Source: Apiosordaria backusii (Eukaryota; Ascomycota; Sordariomycetes; Sordariales; Lasiosphaeriaceae). From it: 64,000 bases of DNA. Location: assembly GCA_030549205.1 (NCBI GenBank), contig JAUKTV010000003.1, forward strand, positions 868,001 through 932,000, given 5' to 3'. Position 1 is the first letter of the stretch, and every line of letters starts with the position of its first letter. Of the stretch, positions 1-11,102 are shown one piece after another. The notes below the pieces were generated by a model. That model saw only the letters and a list, made by a program, of their open reading frames with translations, had not been told where the DNA came from and did not search any database. A program made the translations under genes and the position numbers.

Positions 1-1804
1 ATGGTACGAAGAATGGAAAAGTTAATCCGGTTTGCTCCATTTGTAATCATATGGCAGAGCTGGCATGTCGTTAAGTTTCGGAACAACTTCACGCTTTGTT
101 TTGTTACACATCAGAAATTAACCCTGAGAAATGGTACCAACACCGGTCGGAGATCTCATGGCATTGTTTTCCAGCAGCTCATGGAAATAAGCCTCCACTG
201 CACCGAGCATCATCCTATTCAGCGAGGTATTAGCATAACCCTAACCCCATTCTGTGCCGCAACTCTCCCCCTTCCCTGACCACACCCTTCCCACAAAAGA
301 CTAAGCCTATCAATACAACACCACCAAAAATTATCACATACGACCATACCCACCAGAAAACTCGGCATCCCGTCCGCTCTGCCCTAGATAAACTGGTGAG
401 GGCCAGATCAGTACTCAGGTCGGTGACGACTGGGGAATCCCTGGTGTTGTATGTAATTTGTCTTGTTTTTCTCTCTTTTTCTTTTTCTTTCGTCAGCTTT
501 TTGGGTTGAGATGGTTATGCTACTGGGGTTGTTGTGCTTCGCGGTAGGTCTGTCGTGTTTAGGGGTTGTGTTCTGCTATTGAATTTGAAGTCGCCACACC
601 CGCATTGTTCCGAAGAGAAGCCAGTTGCAAAAGCGAATCCGCAAACACATAGCGAGGCAGAGAGAAGTAGTGGAATGATCCTCAAGAATTAGTGTTCAGC
701 TTTGTCACGCCAGGTCCAAGCTAGCTGGCCGAGTTTCCAAGATCCACCTGCTTCTGTACCCGAGTTGCGCAAAGGTGGCCTGGCGCTGGTATGCAGAGCA
801 TCCCGCGGTGTAGTAGCTGAGGAGTATCGGTGAAAAAGGAGACGGATGATACGCCAGAAGCGGGCTGAGATGATGGTAACGAAAAAGGCCGTAACCGCAC
901 TGACAAGGTTGCCGTTTCCTGTGGTCAGAATGAGCGTTGCCCCAAATACTGGACCTTGAGACCAGCTAATCCAAGAGCTTAGGCGAACGTTGTATAGTCG
1001 TTGTTGACTGCTCCGGTCCCTTCCAGGACTGGTCCAGGCGGTCAACGAATGTCTTAGTGGTCGACATTTGTCTTCGTGATTGCTATCAACACCGACACTG
1101 CCACTTGTCTCTCAGTGTCAGCCATATCACGTGTCTCCCAGCCTTAACAACACCAGGGCAAGTCAGGACAAGCCACAAGAAGCTTGACCAGCCCACTCTT
1201 GGTACTTAGACCAGAGTTTCCGAGGTCAGAACACCGGGCCTCCGAAAGCACACTACGAACTAGTCTTTGGCTGGTGGTGTAGTGTGCAATCGTTGAGGCC
1301 CTGGCTCCCAACTCTCCCCCTGAGAGATCCGTGTTCGATCCCCTCCCGTTCCCATTCTTCCATCCATATCGTATCTCCTCACATTCGAAGTAAAACCCCT
1401 CCGGGTTTTCGTAGCTGGCCACCTCTCCTCCACCGGGGTTGAGGGTTGGCCAGTGAGCTTTTTGACTTTTGTGATTTAATAGCTGATTCTTTCTTTTCTT
1501 TATGCAGCCTTCCATTTGTTTCGGTGCGCGGCCTCATCCAATTCCGCGGCCACTGTTCAAAAATCAGTCGTTATTCGGCCGCATCCCAATAAATGCTCAC
1601 GAATGCTCAGATACACTCGACAAACGAAGCTGCCCATTTTCCCTTCGTACCAAGCACCTTTTTGATCAAAACTCGCAATTCCCATAGCCAAAGAAAAGAG
1701 AGAGAAAATTATAAAATACCAATCAATTCTCCGCATCATGCACTATCACCTCTACCTTCACCTCAGCCCAAACCCGGTCAAATTAATCGCATCGCTCCAA
1801 CCCT
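1..1804. other. Left edge, no supported gene
   Basis: No reading frame here has a recognisable domain, convincing splice sites or coding-like composition. A stretch around 1268-1345 looks like a decayed tRNA promoter: an A-box-like TGGTGTAGTG and a B-box-like GTTCGATCC about 55 bases apart. The arms do not pair, so it is not called as a tRNA. The right end is the 3' flank of the DUF2470 gene and is C-rich on the plus strand. Confidence 0.5.
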
Positions 1805-2596
1805 TCATCGCCACCTCCCAACCCCCATCTTTCCACGCTCAAAAGCCGCCATGCTTCCATCTCTCAATCTTTCACTCCCTCTTCCCCTCCCTCTCCCTCG
1901 CCCTCCCAACAACAATATCAAACCTCCTAAACGCCATCCCCCCTCAACAAAACAACTCCCCATCCACAACCACCACACCCTCCCCCCCCTCACCACCCCA
2001 TACCTCCTCAACCTCGACCTCTCCAACCAAGCCGCCTCCCCCAAATGAATCCCCACCACCGGCCAAAAAATCGTCTTCGTCAACCAAACAAACCCCTCAT
2101 GCCCCCCAAACCGCCCCCACACCCAATCCAGCACCCCCTCCCTCCCCTCCAGCACCCCCATCTTCACCACTGTGACAAAAGTAAAATAGTAAAACAACAC
2201 CGCCAGAAAAATCACCCAATCCAGCGGTCGAGGAGGCATGTACTCTTTCACCACCACCTCCTTCCCCTCATCCTGCTCCGAATGTGTTGAAGAGTCGGGT
2301 ATCTCCGACCCAAGCCCAACCCTTGCTTGGCGCGTCATCTCCACGAGCTTTACTCGTCTCTCGGCCCAGCTGGCGAGCTCGGGCTCGAATTTTATATAGT
2401 GCGTCCGCCCGGTGTGGGGGGTTTTGATCGTCATGAACTGGAGGTTGATGTCGACCATTTCGGGGGATTTGGACTCGTGGTCATTCAAGGAGTTGTAGTG
2501 CTGGAGGATGTGTTGGAGATCCAAGCGGTGGTCGGCGTTCATGTGGGCGATGGTGCGGGTTTTTTGGGAGGGGGGGATGAGTTCTTCTGAGGCCAT
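1805..2596 (-). CDS. DUF2470 integral membrane protein
   Basis: Single-exon gene of 263 aa with an ATG at 2596 and a TGA at 1805-1807. Residues about 15-95 form a DUF2470 domain, recognised by the HMNADH motif followed by a helical stretch; this domain resembles the C-terminal part of haem-utilisation and FMN-binding proteins. From about residue 125 there are hydrophobic segments (LDWVIFLAVLFYYFTF, then FWPVVGIHLGEAAW and a Trp/Gly/Leu-rich stretch), so it is probably a small multipass membrane protein. Fungal proteins with this layout are known only as DUF2470 or integral membrane proteins, and the biochemical role is not established. The 3' third has very purine-skewed codons and ends in a Gly-Arg run, so the last 30 residues are the least certain part. 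Confidence 0.75.
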   Translation of the reverse strand: MASEELIPPSQKTRTIAHMNADHRLDLQHILQHYNSLNDHESKSPEMVDINLQFMTIKTPHTGRTHYIKFEPELASWAERRVKLVEMTRQARVGLGSEIPDSSTHSEQDEGKEVVVKEYMPPRPLDWVIFLAVLFYYFTFVTVVKMGVLEGREGVLDWVWGRFGGHEGFVWLTKTIFWPVVGIHLGEAAWLERSRLRRYGVVRGGRVWWLWMGSCFVEGGWRLGGLILLLGGRGRGRGRGSERLRDGSMAAFERGKMGVGRWR

Positions 2597-3487
2597 TTTG
2601 ATGGGTGTTGATCACAGCGAGTTTTGAAGTGATTGTTTGTAATGAAAAGGTGAGTATACTGTAAGTGATTGAGAATGAGAGTGATACTGGGATGGGCTCA
2701 GGGAAATGAAAGCGTGACGTTGAATTTGAGATGGCTGCCAAGGCGGGTTGATCCGAGTGTGGTGGGGGCTAAAAGATGGGGTGAGCTGCAGGAACAGGGA
2801 TGGTTTGATCTGATAAGATAACCCCCGCCTTCCAAGTTCACTCGTTCGATTCTGGAGGGCAGCTGAGGTGTCTCTACCTTCTTCATCTCATGCTCTGAAA
2901 ATGACAATTTATGACATCTCGAAATTGTACCAACATCTCTGTAGAATCCTATATCTTCTGATTACAATTACATCAACCCCAATACACAGTAATTAATACA
3001 TACAAACGAAACCGTACGTGCCCAACGCAGCGTGGTATCTTCCCTATCCGACCAATCCGTTCAAAAGCCAAGTTCCCAGCCAATACAAGATTTATACATT
3101 GCTGCATCCGCCCCCAATAAGGTACAAAACACAAAAACTTCTCTCAATCTTACACCTCAGCCACACACCTCTATCCCCTCTCTGACCCTTCCTGTCCCAG
3201 ATTACCCATCTCCGCATCCCCTTCATAACAACTCCCGCGTCCACTGCCACTGCCGCTCCTACTCTCACGACCGCCACTCATACTTCCCTCACAGTAAAAC
3301 GTCGACAAGCTATATCCCGACCCCTCCGAGTCACGGCTCCTCTTATTCGACAACCTGCTCCCCTTACTCCCATGCGTAGTCAACCCCCTCCCGGCACCAC
3401 TATACCTCAAAATCTCATCAATACTCGGCATCTGCAACAGCTTCTGCTGCCCCCCTCCCCCAGCCCCAGCCAGCACCGCCTTATTCT
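2597..3487. other. Promoter of DUF2470 gene and 3' flank of the GPCR gene
   Basis: About 890 bases between two minus-strand genes. Open frames here have no domain or splice support. The right part is C-rich on the plus strand and probably includes the receptor 3' UTR. Confidence 0.5.
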
Positions 3488-5826
3488 TCAAGGGCCACCC
3501 CTCCCCCCTATCCCCCACCACCCCCCCACCACTCCCCTCTCCACCACTCCCCTCTCCACCACTCCCCTCTCCACCACTCCCCTCTCCACCACCCCCCTCT
3601 CCACCACTCCCCTCTCCACCACTCCCCTCTCCACCACTCCCCTCTCCACCACTCCCCTCTCCACCACTCCCCTCTCCACCACTCCCTCAAAATCACTCTC
3701 ACTCCCCACAACAGTACTATTCCCAACACTAACATCACTCCACGGCCTCCTCAACCCCTCCTCCTCCCCATGAACATCTCCCTCCCCATTCCCTCCCGTC
3801 ATCATAAACTCCAACTCTGGTTTATCCCCATCCAAATCCATCACCTCCAACCCCCTCTGCCTCTCCACATCAAACCCTCCCCCACCACTCTCTGCCTCAT
3901 CCCCAACTTTGATAGAACTAATCCTACTAACACTGCTAATCCTCTTCAAATGCGGCGGCATCGTATGCCAGCTCGCCACCACCGTCGTCGTGTTCCCAAA
4001 ACTAGACGTAGTCGTCGACCCCGGCACCCCTCTCATCGCCATGGCCGTACTTCTCGACCCGCCCAACAACCCTCCCCCCCTTCTACTCAACAACACTCTA
4101 ATGGCAGGCAACGAAGTAACAATAATACTCACCCCCACCTCCAACCCCGTCCAAATCAGCGCATTGGTGTAATCCCACGTGGGATTGACACTATCCCCGA
4201 AATTATACAGCGCCCACAACCTCACGCAGCTCGTGATCAGCACAAATATCCCCAAGCTGAACATGACGATAATCCCGATTTTGGACCGGAGGGAAACATT
4301 CAGCTTGATCAACAGCGGCAGCGGCATCACCAAAATGACAATATCCTGCGCGATGCTAAACGCGGCAGTGGTGTACCCCAGCGTGTTGATGTCAAGACAG
4401 GTGAAAGGCCCAAACTCGCCTTTGCGCCATCCTTCCCAGATGTACGGGATGGGCACGCACTGGAAGATTTGGCAAAAGACAAAGATGACACCTGACAGGG
4501 AGACCCAGGTCATGACGACGAAGGTGACGATGCGGAAGGTGGGGTTGGGGAAGATGCGGAGGTAGAAGCACAGGATGGAGATTTTGGTGAGGGCCAGGAT
4601 GGCGAGGTAGAAGGTTTCGCCCATGTAAAAGAGCTTGTTTTTGTTTTGTTAGCATAGTTCTGGTGCGAAGGGTGAGAGGCTTACCTTTAGCGAAGTTCCT
4701 AGTACATTCGCATCAACAGTCCAGATGTCAACTCCAAATGCAGTTGTCGCCGCTGTTTATCAATGCGCCGATCAGCATTCTACTACCCATACACTCAACT
4801 CTCTTATCACTGTCACATACCTGTACACCCGATAGCCTCGAAAGCGATATACAGCCCCTATTCCCGTGTCAGCACAACCCATTTTTTTCTTGTTCTCGGT
4901 TGTTTATTTTCAGAGTGGTGTAAGGTACCTACCACAACAATCACCATGACCCAATCATCCACCTCAAACTTGCCCCCCATCCACCACCTCGAGTACAGCC
5001 TCAGCAGCACGCACACCAGTGCCAGCACCTCGATCGACAGCGGAGCGAGCAGGTGTATTTTCCGAGATCGTTGGGGCTTGCCGCAGGCTTCCCAGGCACC
5101 GCGCGCAGTCTCTTGTTGTTGTTGTTGTTGTCAGTGCGAGCTTGCAGGCGAGTACAAAAAGCATGTCGGCGAGCCAGAAACCATAACCAAACAAACAGTA
5201 GGGATGTGGGGCCAAAACAAAATCACCAGAAATCCAAACCCACCAAAGCAAACCCCACCACCAAAAAAACAGGAAAAATAAAATAAGTAAGAAAGGTATA
5301 TATGCACCCAGAAATGAAGGATTGCTTATTGGGTAGAGAAAAAGGGGACGGAATAAAACTGACCAATACTCTCCTCCATAGTACACTTCTTCTGCACACA
5401 GCCCAGCACCCTCGTATAATGACTCACATCGTCCGAGCACAAGCACACCTGATCGCTCGTCCCCTCTGAACCCTCTAAACATTCCGTCGTGATGTTTGTG
5501 AGCTCCACCACGCAGTCCAGCGCGCAGGGGGGTATGTTGCGGCTTAGCTGGGCTATGAGGTCTGTTGTGTTAGGAGGAGGGGAGGAGGCTTGCGCTTCGT
5601 GTTGTTGTTGTTGTTCGAGACCCAGCCCATGCTGTAATGATGATGATGATGATGATAGGGAGTGTGGTGTTGGTGGTGGTTGTGGTGCTTGGAGAAAAGG
5701 CTGGAATAGGGAGAGGGCTTGACAGGGTGTGGGGGAGAGGAGGATTAGTGACAGTGATAATAACAGGAAAACAGAAGAGGGTGTCAAAAAAGGGAGGGAA
5801 AAAGATGAGATTGGTAATGGTTTCAT
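3488..5826 (-). CDS. CFEM-domain Pth11-like G-protein-coupled receptor
   Basis: Five exons: complement(3488..4633, 4685..4752, 4821..4857, 4933..5111, 5364..5826), 630 aa. The introns (51, 68, 75 and 252 bp) all have GT..AG ends and phase correctly. The order is a signal peptide (hydrophobic residues about 10-38), a low-complexity linker, and then a CFEM domain at about 95-165. Seven of its cysteines are in exon 1 (CALDC, TEC, CLC, GC and KKC) and the eighth, in EACGKP, comes from exon 2. A seven-helix Pth11/rhodopsin-like region follows, beginning PLSIEVLALVCVLLRLYSRW and including FYMGETFYLAILALTKISI. The family is plasma-membrane receptors; Magnaporthe Pth11 senses surface cues upstream of cAMP signalling. 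The cytoplasmic tail (about the last 190 residues) carries ten copies of VVERG encoded by a minisatellite. The ligand is unknown. Confidence 0.88.
3526..3690. repeat. 15-bp coding minisatellite in the receptor tail
   Basis: Ten full copies of a 15-bp unit (plus strand CCACCACTCCCCTCT) and one partial copy. The unit length is a multiple of three, so each copy adds VVERG to the receptor tail without breaking the frame. One copy has a single T-to-C change. The near-identity of the units suggests recent slippage or unequal exchange. Confidence 0.95.
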
Positions 5827-7128
5827 CTTGAATATGTATTCGATGATGGGAAGGTAGGTAGGTCACGTATCAGCAAGCACACCAGGCGCCACCACCGCCA
5901 GGGGGGCCTGCCTGGCCTTGATTGTGTGTGTTGCTTTTTCCCCGTCGGCTGGTTGAAGAATAATAATGTGCAAGGATCAGTCAGGTATGTAATGTGGAAA
6001 GTATGTAAAGAAAAGATTGAAGAAGAGGCAACTCCAGCCCGCGTCGCCAAGGCAAGAAAGAAGAAACGAAGACAAAACGAGGAATTTGCTGGGTGAGCTA
6101 CATGGGAATGCGGCAGAAAGTTGCCAAGAGAGAAAGAGAGAGAGAGAGAGAGAGATGACAGACGACGGAGCAAAACGAAGAAAGACGGCAAAAGGAGAAG
6201 AAATCGCCTGGGATGTGCCCACTCGGGCAGAACTCAGGAGGTCATTGTTCATTAGTAAGAAGCTATCCAACTGTCCATGACTTCAGGGGCTGTTGACTTT
6301 TGCTTAGTGTTACTTGTCCGGTAGCATTGGCGGCAACCGCAGTCTGGCCAAGGTTAGCGAGATGAATCGGTGTTTTTGACGTTGATCTTTTCCGCGGGTG
6401 TCGTTGTGAGGCGTCAAGATAACGAGGCTGACGCCTCTGGGGTTGGAGGTAGGTCTGTGGTACAGGGTTGGTGGTGATCTGTGGTGTGTGTGATAAACCA
6501 TGATTTTGTTATTGGGACAATACAAAACGACCGTGAAGGAAACCCAACGACACCTTCGTGAGAAGAAGAAAAGTAACAACAGAAGATCACTGAGTGGAGA
6601 CGTCCGAATAGTATCAGTCAGAAACGACGTTCCCTCAGCGAGTCATGCAGAGCGTCACACAGCCCCTTCCTTCCCTTTTCGGCAAGACGGGCCCTGAAAG
6701 ATGCGCTGTGAATGGACAACTTCTTCCTCTGCGCCAAGAGATCATGTCAATGCAACGGATCGAACCGTCACGGCCCGTATCGCGATTTGGATCCGCACAT
6801 GTCTCGTATGTAAAGCTTCGTGATGGCGTCATTCTGCTGGCGTCCCCGTCTCCGGCCAACTTCACTGCTGGACGCATGCCGTGCAGCGTGTGACGACTTG
6901 AAAACGGTCCGTCTATGCTGCTATGTATATGTGTATCAAATGTACAGACAACACGCCATGCATATATATATATCCATATACCCACATGTTACTTTGATAT
7001 AAACAACAAAGCTTTTGGTCTATCAACACGCACGCAAATGCCGTAAGAAATCAGAGAAACCTTCCTAGTCCATTTTTTTGGTAACCCTTCCTGATATCCT
7101 TCCCCACCCTTCCCGTCTACATTAGACA
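5827..7128. other. Receptor promoter and 3' flank of the Zn2Cys6 gene
   Basis: No supported gene in 1.3 kb. It contains a GA-rich microsatellite at about 6127-6155. Short frames have no domain or conserved composition. The right end, up to 7128, is the probable 3' UTR of the transcription factor gene. Confidence 0.5.
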
Positions 7129-9909
7129 TTACGACCCCATCATCGCGTCCCAATCCCAAGCCGTCGTCCCACCTCCCCAAAGCTCATTGACATTATACCC
7201 CAGCTGTTCAAAGTCAAAAACAGGCTGCGTCTGCGGCGGCACCATCGACGGGTCTGGATTGTTGAACCACCAAGGAGTACCCGAAACGTCAACCTGGCCG
7301 TTACTACTTGTCGTTCCCGCTAATCCATGTTGCTGCTGTTGTTGCTGCTGTTGTTGTTGGTGTTGTTGAGATGTAGTAGCAAAAGAAGTAGTCATCGACT
7401 GTAGAAACGAGCCATGCGTCAGCCCCCGATCTCGCACATCCCGGACATCCCGACGATAGCCCTGATTATGAGAAGTATCCGACGACGATGAAAATGAAGC
7501 ACAGACCTTGGATCTGATAAACGAATCGATTGCTGATGGACCGGCTCCCACAGGCGCAGAGAACGGTCCGCTGCTGGTCATCCTCGCTTGGGCCTGTGAT
7601 TGCCCGTTTTGAACCGGCTCGCCACGTCCTCCTGGCGCTGTGCCGCCTGCTGCCATGGACGACTGACCGTTTTGGCTAGAGTTACTCTGCTGGCTCGAGA
7701 TAGGCGGGTCTTGGCCGGCCATCACTTTGTAGTGCAGCGTCACAAATCTCTCTGCGCTCGCTGCTTTTGCTTCCTGCGGAGTTTTGATCCCCAGGTGGGC
7801 CTCGAGTAGCCCAAAGGCGGCACACATGATGCTGTACCCCCACGGCTCATTGTTGCCACACCTCAGGATCCTATCCTCTTTCATGCGCAGGCATTTCTCC
7901 AATGCCTCCACTGTATGCTTGCTGTTGATCATAATCATGTTGGTCGATCCGCGCGGCTGAAGCATGGTGACGCTGCAAAGATTGATGGCCAGCGTCAGAC
8001 TGTCTTCTCTGAGAAAGTTAAGCGTGCGAATACCCTGCTGTGCAAGCTGATCGTTGAGAAGAACCATGTCCCTCGCCGCATTATAGTAGATGATTTCCGA
8101 GTACTGGTACTTGGAGTTTTGCTTGCGGAGACGAAGAAAAGGCTGGTGCAGAGGGATAATGTACTGGCGAAGCTGAATATGCAAGAGTGTATAGGCCAAC
8201 AATGGCTTCTTTTGAGTCTGCTGATCATCCGCCTTCTCATTATCTGCATCGCTCACGTCCCATGACGGAAGGGCATCGATTTCTCGGTTGATTTCGTCAG
8301 TGTAGCGAACGACCCGTGCGTAGTCGAGGTCTTCTGGTGGGCCGGTAAGCACTCGACTCAGCTCTAGGCGCAGCGGTAGGCTTTGACGGCTGAGATGTTG
8401 ATAGGAGGAGTACGTGTACGTGGTAGGAGGCTTGGTGGGAGGGAGCTCTTTCGTATCTTCGTCGAACTCGTCGTCATCGATATTATGAGGCGGGTTGACG
8501 TCGTAGTGTAGGGAACTGAGGATCGACGGCAATCCGTGGTCGAATGATGCTTGAAGATCGTAGCTCTGAATGGTTGCCCAGATCCTCCTCCTCATCTCCT
8601 GCTGGAAAGGGGTGATCTTGTCACTCCTCATGTGGCTTGGTTCGCGGTGCAACCCGACCGAGATGGCGTCCTGTGTCATTGCTCCCGCATTCTTCCAATA
8701 TCTCTTCTTCTTCATTGTGTTGACCCTTTTCGCAAGGTATATGAGGCAGGCGATCTGATAGTGGATCAGCCGGCGATGCTTTTGGCTCTGGCCTTCTTGC
8801 CAACGATCAACAGCCTCGATCCACTTGATGGCATTCGCGTAGGAAATCGACACCATCTTTTCAAACTTGTGTGGCAGCTTAGCGGCCAAACAGCTGGCAA
8901 TCCCCATGATGGACAAGATCAGGGCAGTGAAGGCTGCGTTGCGAGTCTCGGAAGGGTCCCAGAACTTGGCATAGTCTTTGCGGAAACTGGGGATATGGAC
9001 GATGCGGTGAATCTGCTCAAACTGATCCAGGTAGATGGAAACCATATGATCAGCGTCCTCCTGGGAAGGGAGAAGCGCTTCCAGAGCGGGATCTGGTTCG
9101 CGGAACTTTCTATCCCTGTCCTCAGCTCTCTGGTGGCGGTCCTTGTGCCGGCTGATCTGGTGTGGTCGAAGCCATTCCTCCGAGGTCTCTTTCATGAATG
9201 GACACAGTCCGGTCAACTTTTCGTCGTTAGCCTTAGCCCATTCATCCCGTGCCAGTGGAGAGGAAGAAAGTAAAAGACCGGTACATACTTCTTGGAAGGC
9301 CAGGAACGCGCTGTGAGGGCCAAAGTATCGCGTTTTGAACTCCTTGCCCCTAAAAAAGCGGAGTTCTTCCTTGTCGGCTGTTGTAGTTTGGACCTGCAGA
9401 AAAGGTGGCAGTTCAGGCTCCTCCTTCTCGTGTTCGTCATCTTCGGCATGTTTTGGTTCAGGGGGTGAATGATCCTGAAGCGTGCTGCCGTCGATCGAAG
9501 CGCCACCACCCTTGCTGACGAGGAGGTTCCTCAGCTGTGCAACCTCCAGCTCCAACCGTCGTATCCTGTCAAGCTCGCGGCCATCCTTGCGAAAGTATGG
9601 TGATTCTCCTCCGGTACTTGGCAGTGACAGGCGCGAGTCCAAGCCTGTTAGAGCACCCTGGGACAGGCCGAGCTTGTTCGGAGGCGCCAGGCCGGGCCGG
9701 GTCTCATACTCGCACTTATCCGAGGTGCCGGACTGAAGACAGCGGGAGCATGGGAACTCCCGATCACACGACAACTTTCTCCGGCGGCACTCGAGGCAGG
9801 AGAGCCGCACCCTCTGGCGCTTACGGGGCGGAGCGCGATCATCGCCATCCTCGTGGGCCTCGGTTGCGCCGGGGCTAACGCTTCGCTCACTCGGATCCGA
9901 CCGGGGCAT
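7129..9909 (-). CDS. Zn2Cys6 transcription factor with fungal-specific TF domain
   Basis: complement(7129..9216, 9289..9909), 902 aa after splicing. Residues 38-66 form a Gal4-type binuclear zinc cluster with spacing C-x2-C-x6-C-x5-C-x2-C-x8-C (C38, C41, C48, C54, C57, C66), preceded by the basic stretch RKRQRVR. Residues about 270-640 fit the fungal-specific transcription factor domain (HIPSFRKDYAKFWD; later GLHREPS and the RRRIWATIQSYDLQASFD region). The C-terminus is disordered with a Gln run near 870. A 72-bp intron (9217-9288) has no stop codon and is a multiple of three, so the frame reads through it. The splice is favoured because GTATGT, a GCTAAC branch site and AAAG are all present, and removal joins FQE directly to LTGLCPFMKET. 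It is a predicted nuclear DNA-binding regulator with unknown targets. It is divergent from the acid phosphatase gene, so the two may share a promoter. Confidence 0.9.
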   Translation of the reverse strand: MPRSDPSERSVSPGATEAHEDGDDRAPPRKRQRVRLSCLECRRRKLSCDREFPCSRCLQSGTSDKCEYETRPGLAPPNKLGLSQGALTGLDSRLSLPSTGGESPYFRKDGRELDRIRRLELEVAQLRNLLVSKGGGASIDGSTLQDHSPPEPKHAEDDEHEKEEPELPPFLQVQTTTADKEELRFFRGKEFKTRYFGPHSAFLAFQEVCTGLLLSSSPLARDEWAKANDEKLTGLCPFMKETSEEWLRPHQISRHKDRHQRAEDRDRKFREPDPALEALLPSQEDADHMVSIYLDQFEQIHRIVHIPSFRKDYAKFWDPSETRNAAFTALILSIMGIASCLAAKLPHKFEKMVSISYANAIKWIEAVDRWQEGQSQKHRRLIHYQIACLIYLAKRVNTMKKKRYWKNAGAMTQDAISVGLHREPSHMRSDKITPFQQEMRRRIWATIQSYDLQASFDHGLPSILSSLHYDVNPPHNIDDDEFDEDTKELPPTKPPTTYTYSSYQHLSRQSLPLRLELSRVLTGPPEDLDYARVVRYTDEINREIDALPSWDVSDADNEKADDQQTQKKPLLAYTLLHIQLRQYIIPLHQPFLRLRKQNSKYQYSEIIYYNAARDMVLLNDQLAQQGIRTLNFLREDSLTLAINLCSVTMLQPRGSTNMIMINSKHTVEALEKCLRMKEDRILRCGNNEPWGYSIMCAAFGLLEAHLGIKTPQEAKAASAERFVTLHYKVMAGQDPPISSQQSNSSQNGQSSMAAGGTAPGGRGEPVQNGQSQAQARMTSSGPFSAPVGAGPSAIDSFIRSKVCASFSSSSDTSHNQGYRRDVRDVRDRGLTHGSFLQSMTTSFATTSQQHQQQQQQQQQQHGLAGTTSSNGQVDVSGTPWWFNNPDPSMVPPQTQPVFDFEQLGYNVNELWGGGTTAWDWDAMMGS

Positions 9910-11102
9910 GGTGTCTCTTCCAGGAGACGGAGGCTATCGGCCCAAGGGAAGGGGTTCAAACAAACAAACAAAGCCGGCCGCCACCGACACTCGGCGACTT
10001 TCCCTATCTAAACTGCAGTGTACTGGACAAGAAAGTGGGCTCGGGCATGCGAAACAGACGGGAACCAAACGAGCCAGTCGGCGATAAAAGTTTTATCAAC
10101 AGATCTGATAAGAAGGTCTGGAAGAGAAAAAGCAGCAAAGCACCCACCGCCAAAACGAGTCCTGTAGAATGAATTTTTTCTCTCTCGCAAAAATGACTAA
10201 TAACAAGGGCTGTGCTGGCTCGTCGAAGCGACAAATGATGCTCAGAAAAACGAAAAAACAGATCTCAAGTCGAAAATCTCGACGCCGGCAGCCATTGAAC
10301 GGAGGACCTGTCAGCTCCTCCTTCTTTTCGACTGCAAACTGCCTTGAAGCTGTTGTTGATGATGTGTAGAGGGAAGAAGATGCTCGGAGATCCGAGACTT
10401 CGCCGAGGCTGCCCCTCTTCCCCAGCTGGTGCTTGAGCTTTGGGGAAGTCCGCCTGTTCATCCGAAGATTGACCGACTGAGTGAGCAAGGATTATTTGCT
10501 TACATAAAGTCAAGACGTCTTGTGAGTGAACATAGAAGTCCTCCTTGACCCTTGGAATGGTGGGAAGTTGGTTGAGGATATCGGAAGAGGCATTGCAACT
10601 GACAGAGTGATTTTTTGGCTGGCGTGACCAAAGTCAATGGATTTAAACCAAAATTCCCAATTGCCTATGAACTTCATGTGACACGGAAAAAATAAGTCCC
10701 AGACGTTGCTCCCCTTTTCTTCCGAAGCGACTCGTTACTCTGAGGGTTAGGGGTTTGTATGGGATCAATCAACAAGCACCACACTAAGATAATGCTCGAT
10801 AATTGATTGTAAACAAGCCACTCAAGGAACATTTACTGTATTGGAGACTTTACTCTATTCAGACCCGAATTGAAAAGTCATAAGACGGGACACTGAGAGA
10901 GACCTGGTAGCAGTTTCGAAGAGTGCTTGGCAATGGTGTGGTGGGACAAAGACACCGCTTGGCTCTGAAAGGCCACCAGCGCCACCAAACGGCTCGCTGG
11001 CGCACTGGACACGGTGCAACAACATCGACATTTCAGATTCTCGTGACGCCAATTCGAGTCGGGTTTGGAGATTTTCAAGAGACGCGATGGCGGTATGATA
11101 AA
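9910..11102. other. Divergent intergenic region, TF gene and acid phosphatase gene
   Basis: About 1.2 kb between two diverging genes, so it must contain both promoters. I saw no clear TATA box and no additional gene. A 118-aa plus-strand frame from 10923 simply runs into the phosphatase signal peptide. Confidence 0.5.

Noticed and set aside
1268..1345. tRNA or tRNA-derived SINE
   Set aside because: A-box and B-box-like motifs are present at a suitable distance, but acceptor, anticodon and T arms do not pair. Not enough to call.
3372..3773. Plus-strand ORF of TTPLS repeats
   Set aside because: It is the antisense shadow of the receptor-tail minisatellite; the minus frame belongs to a complete, spliced GPCR.
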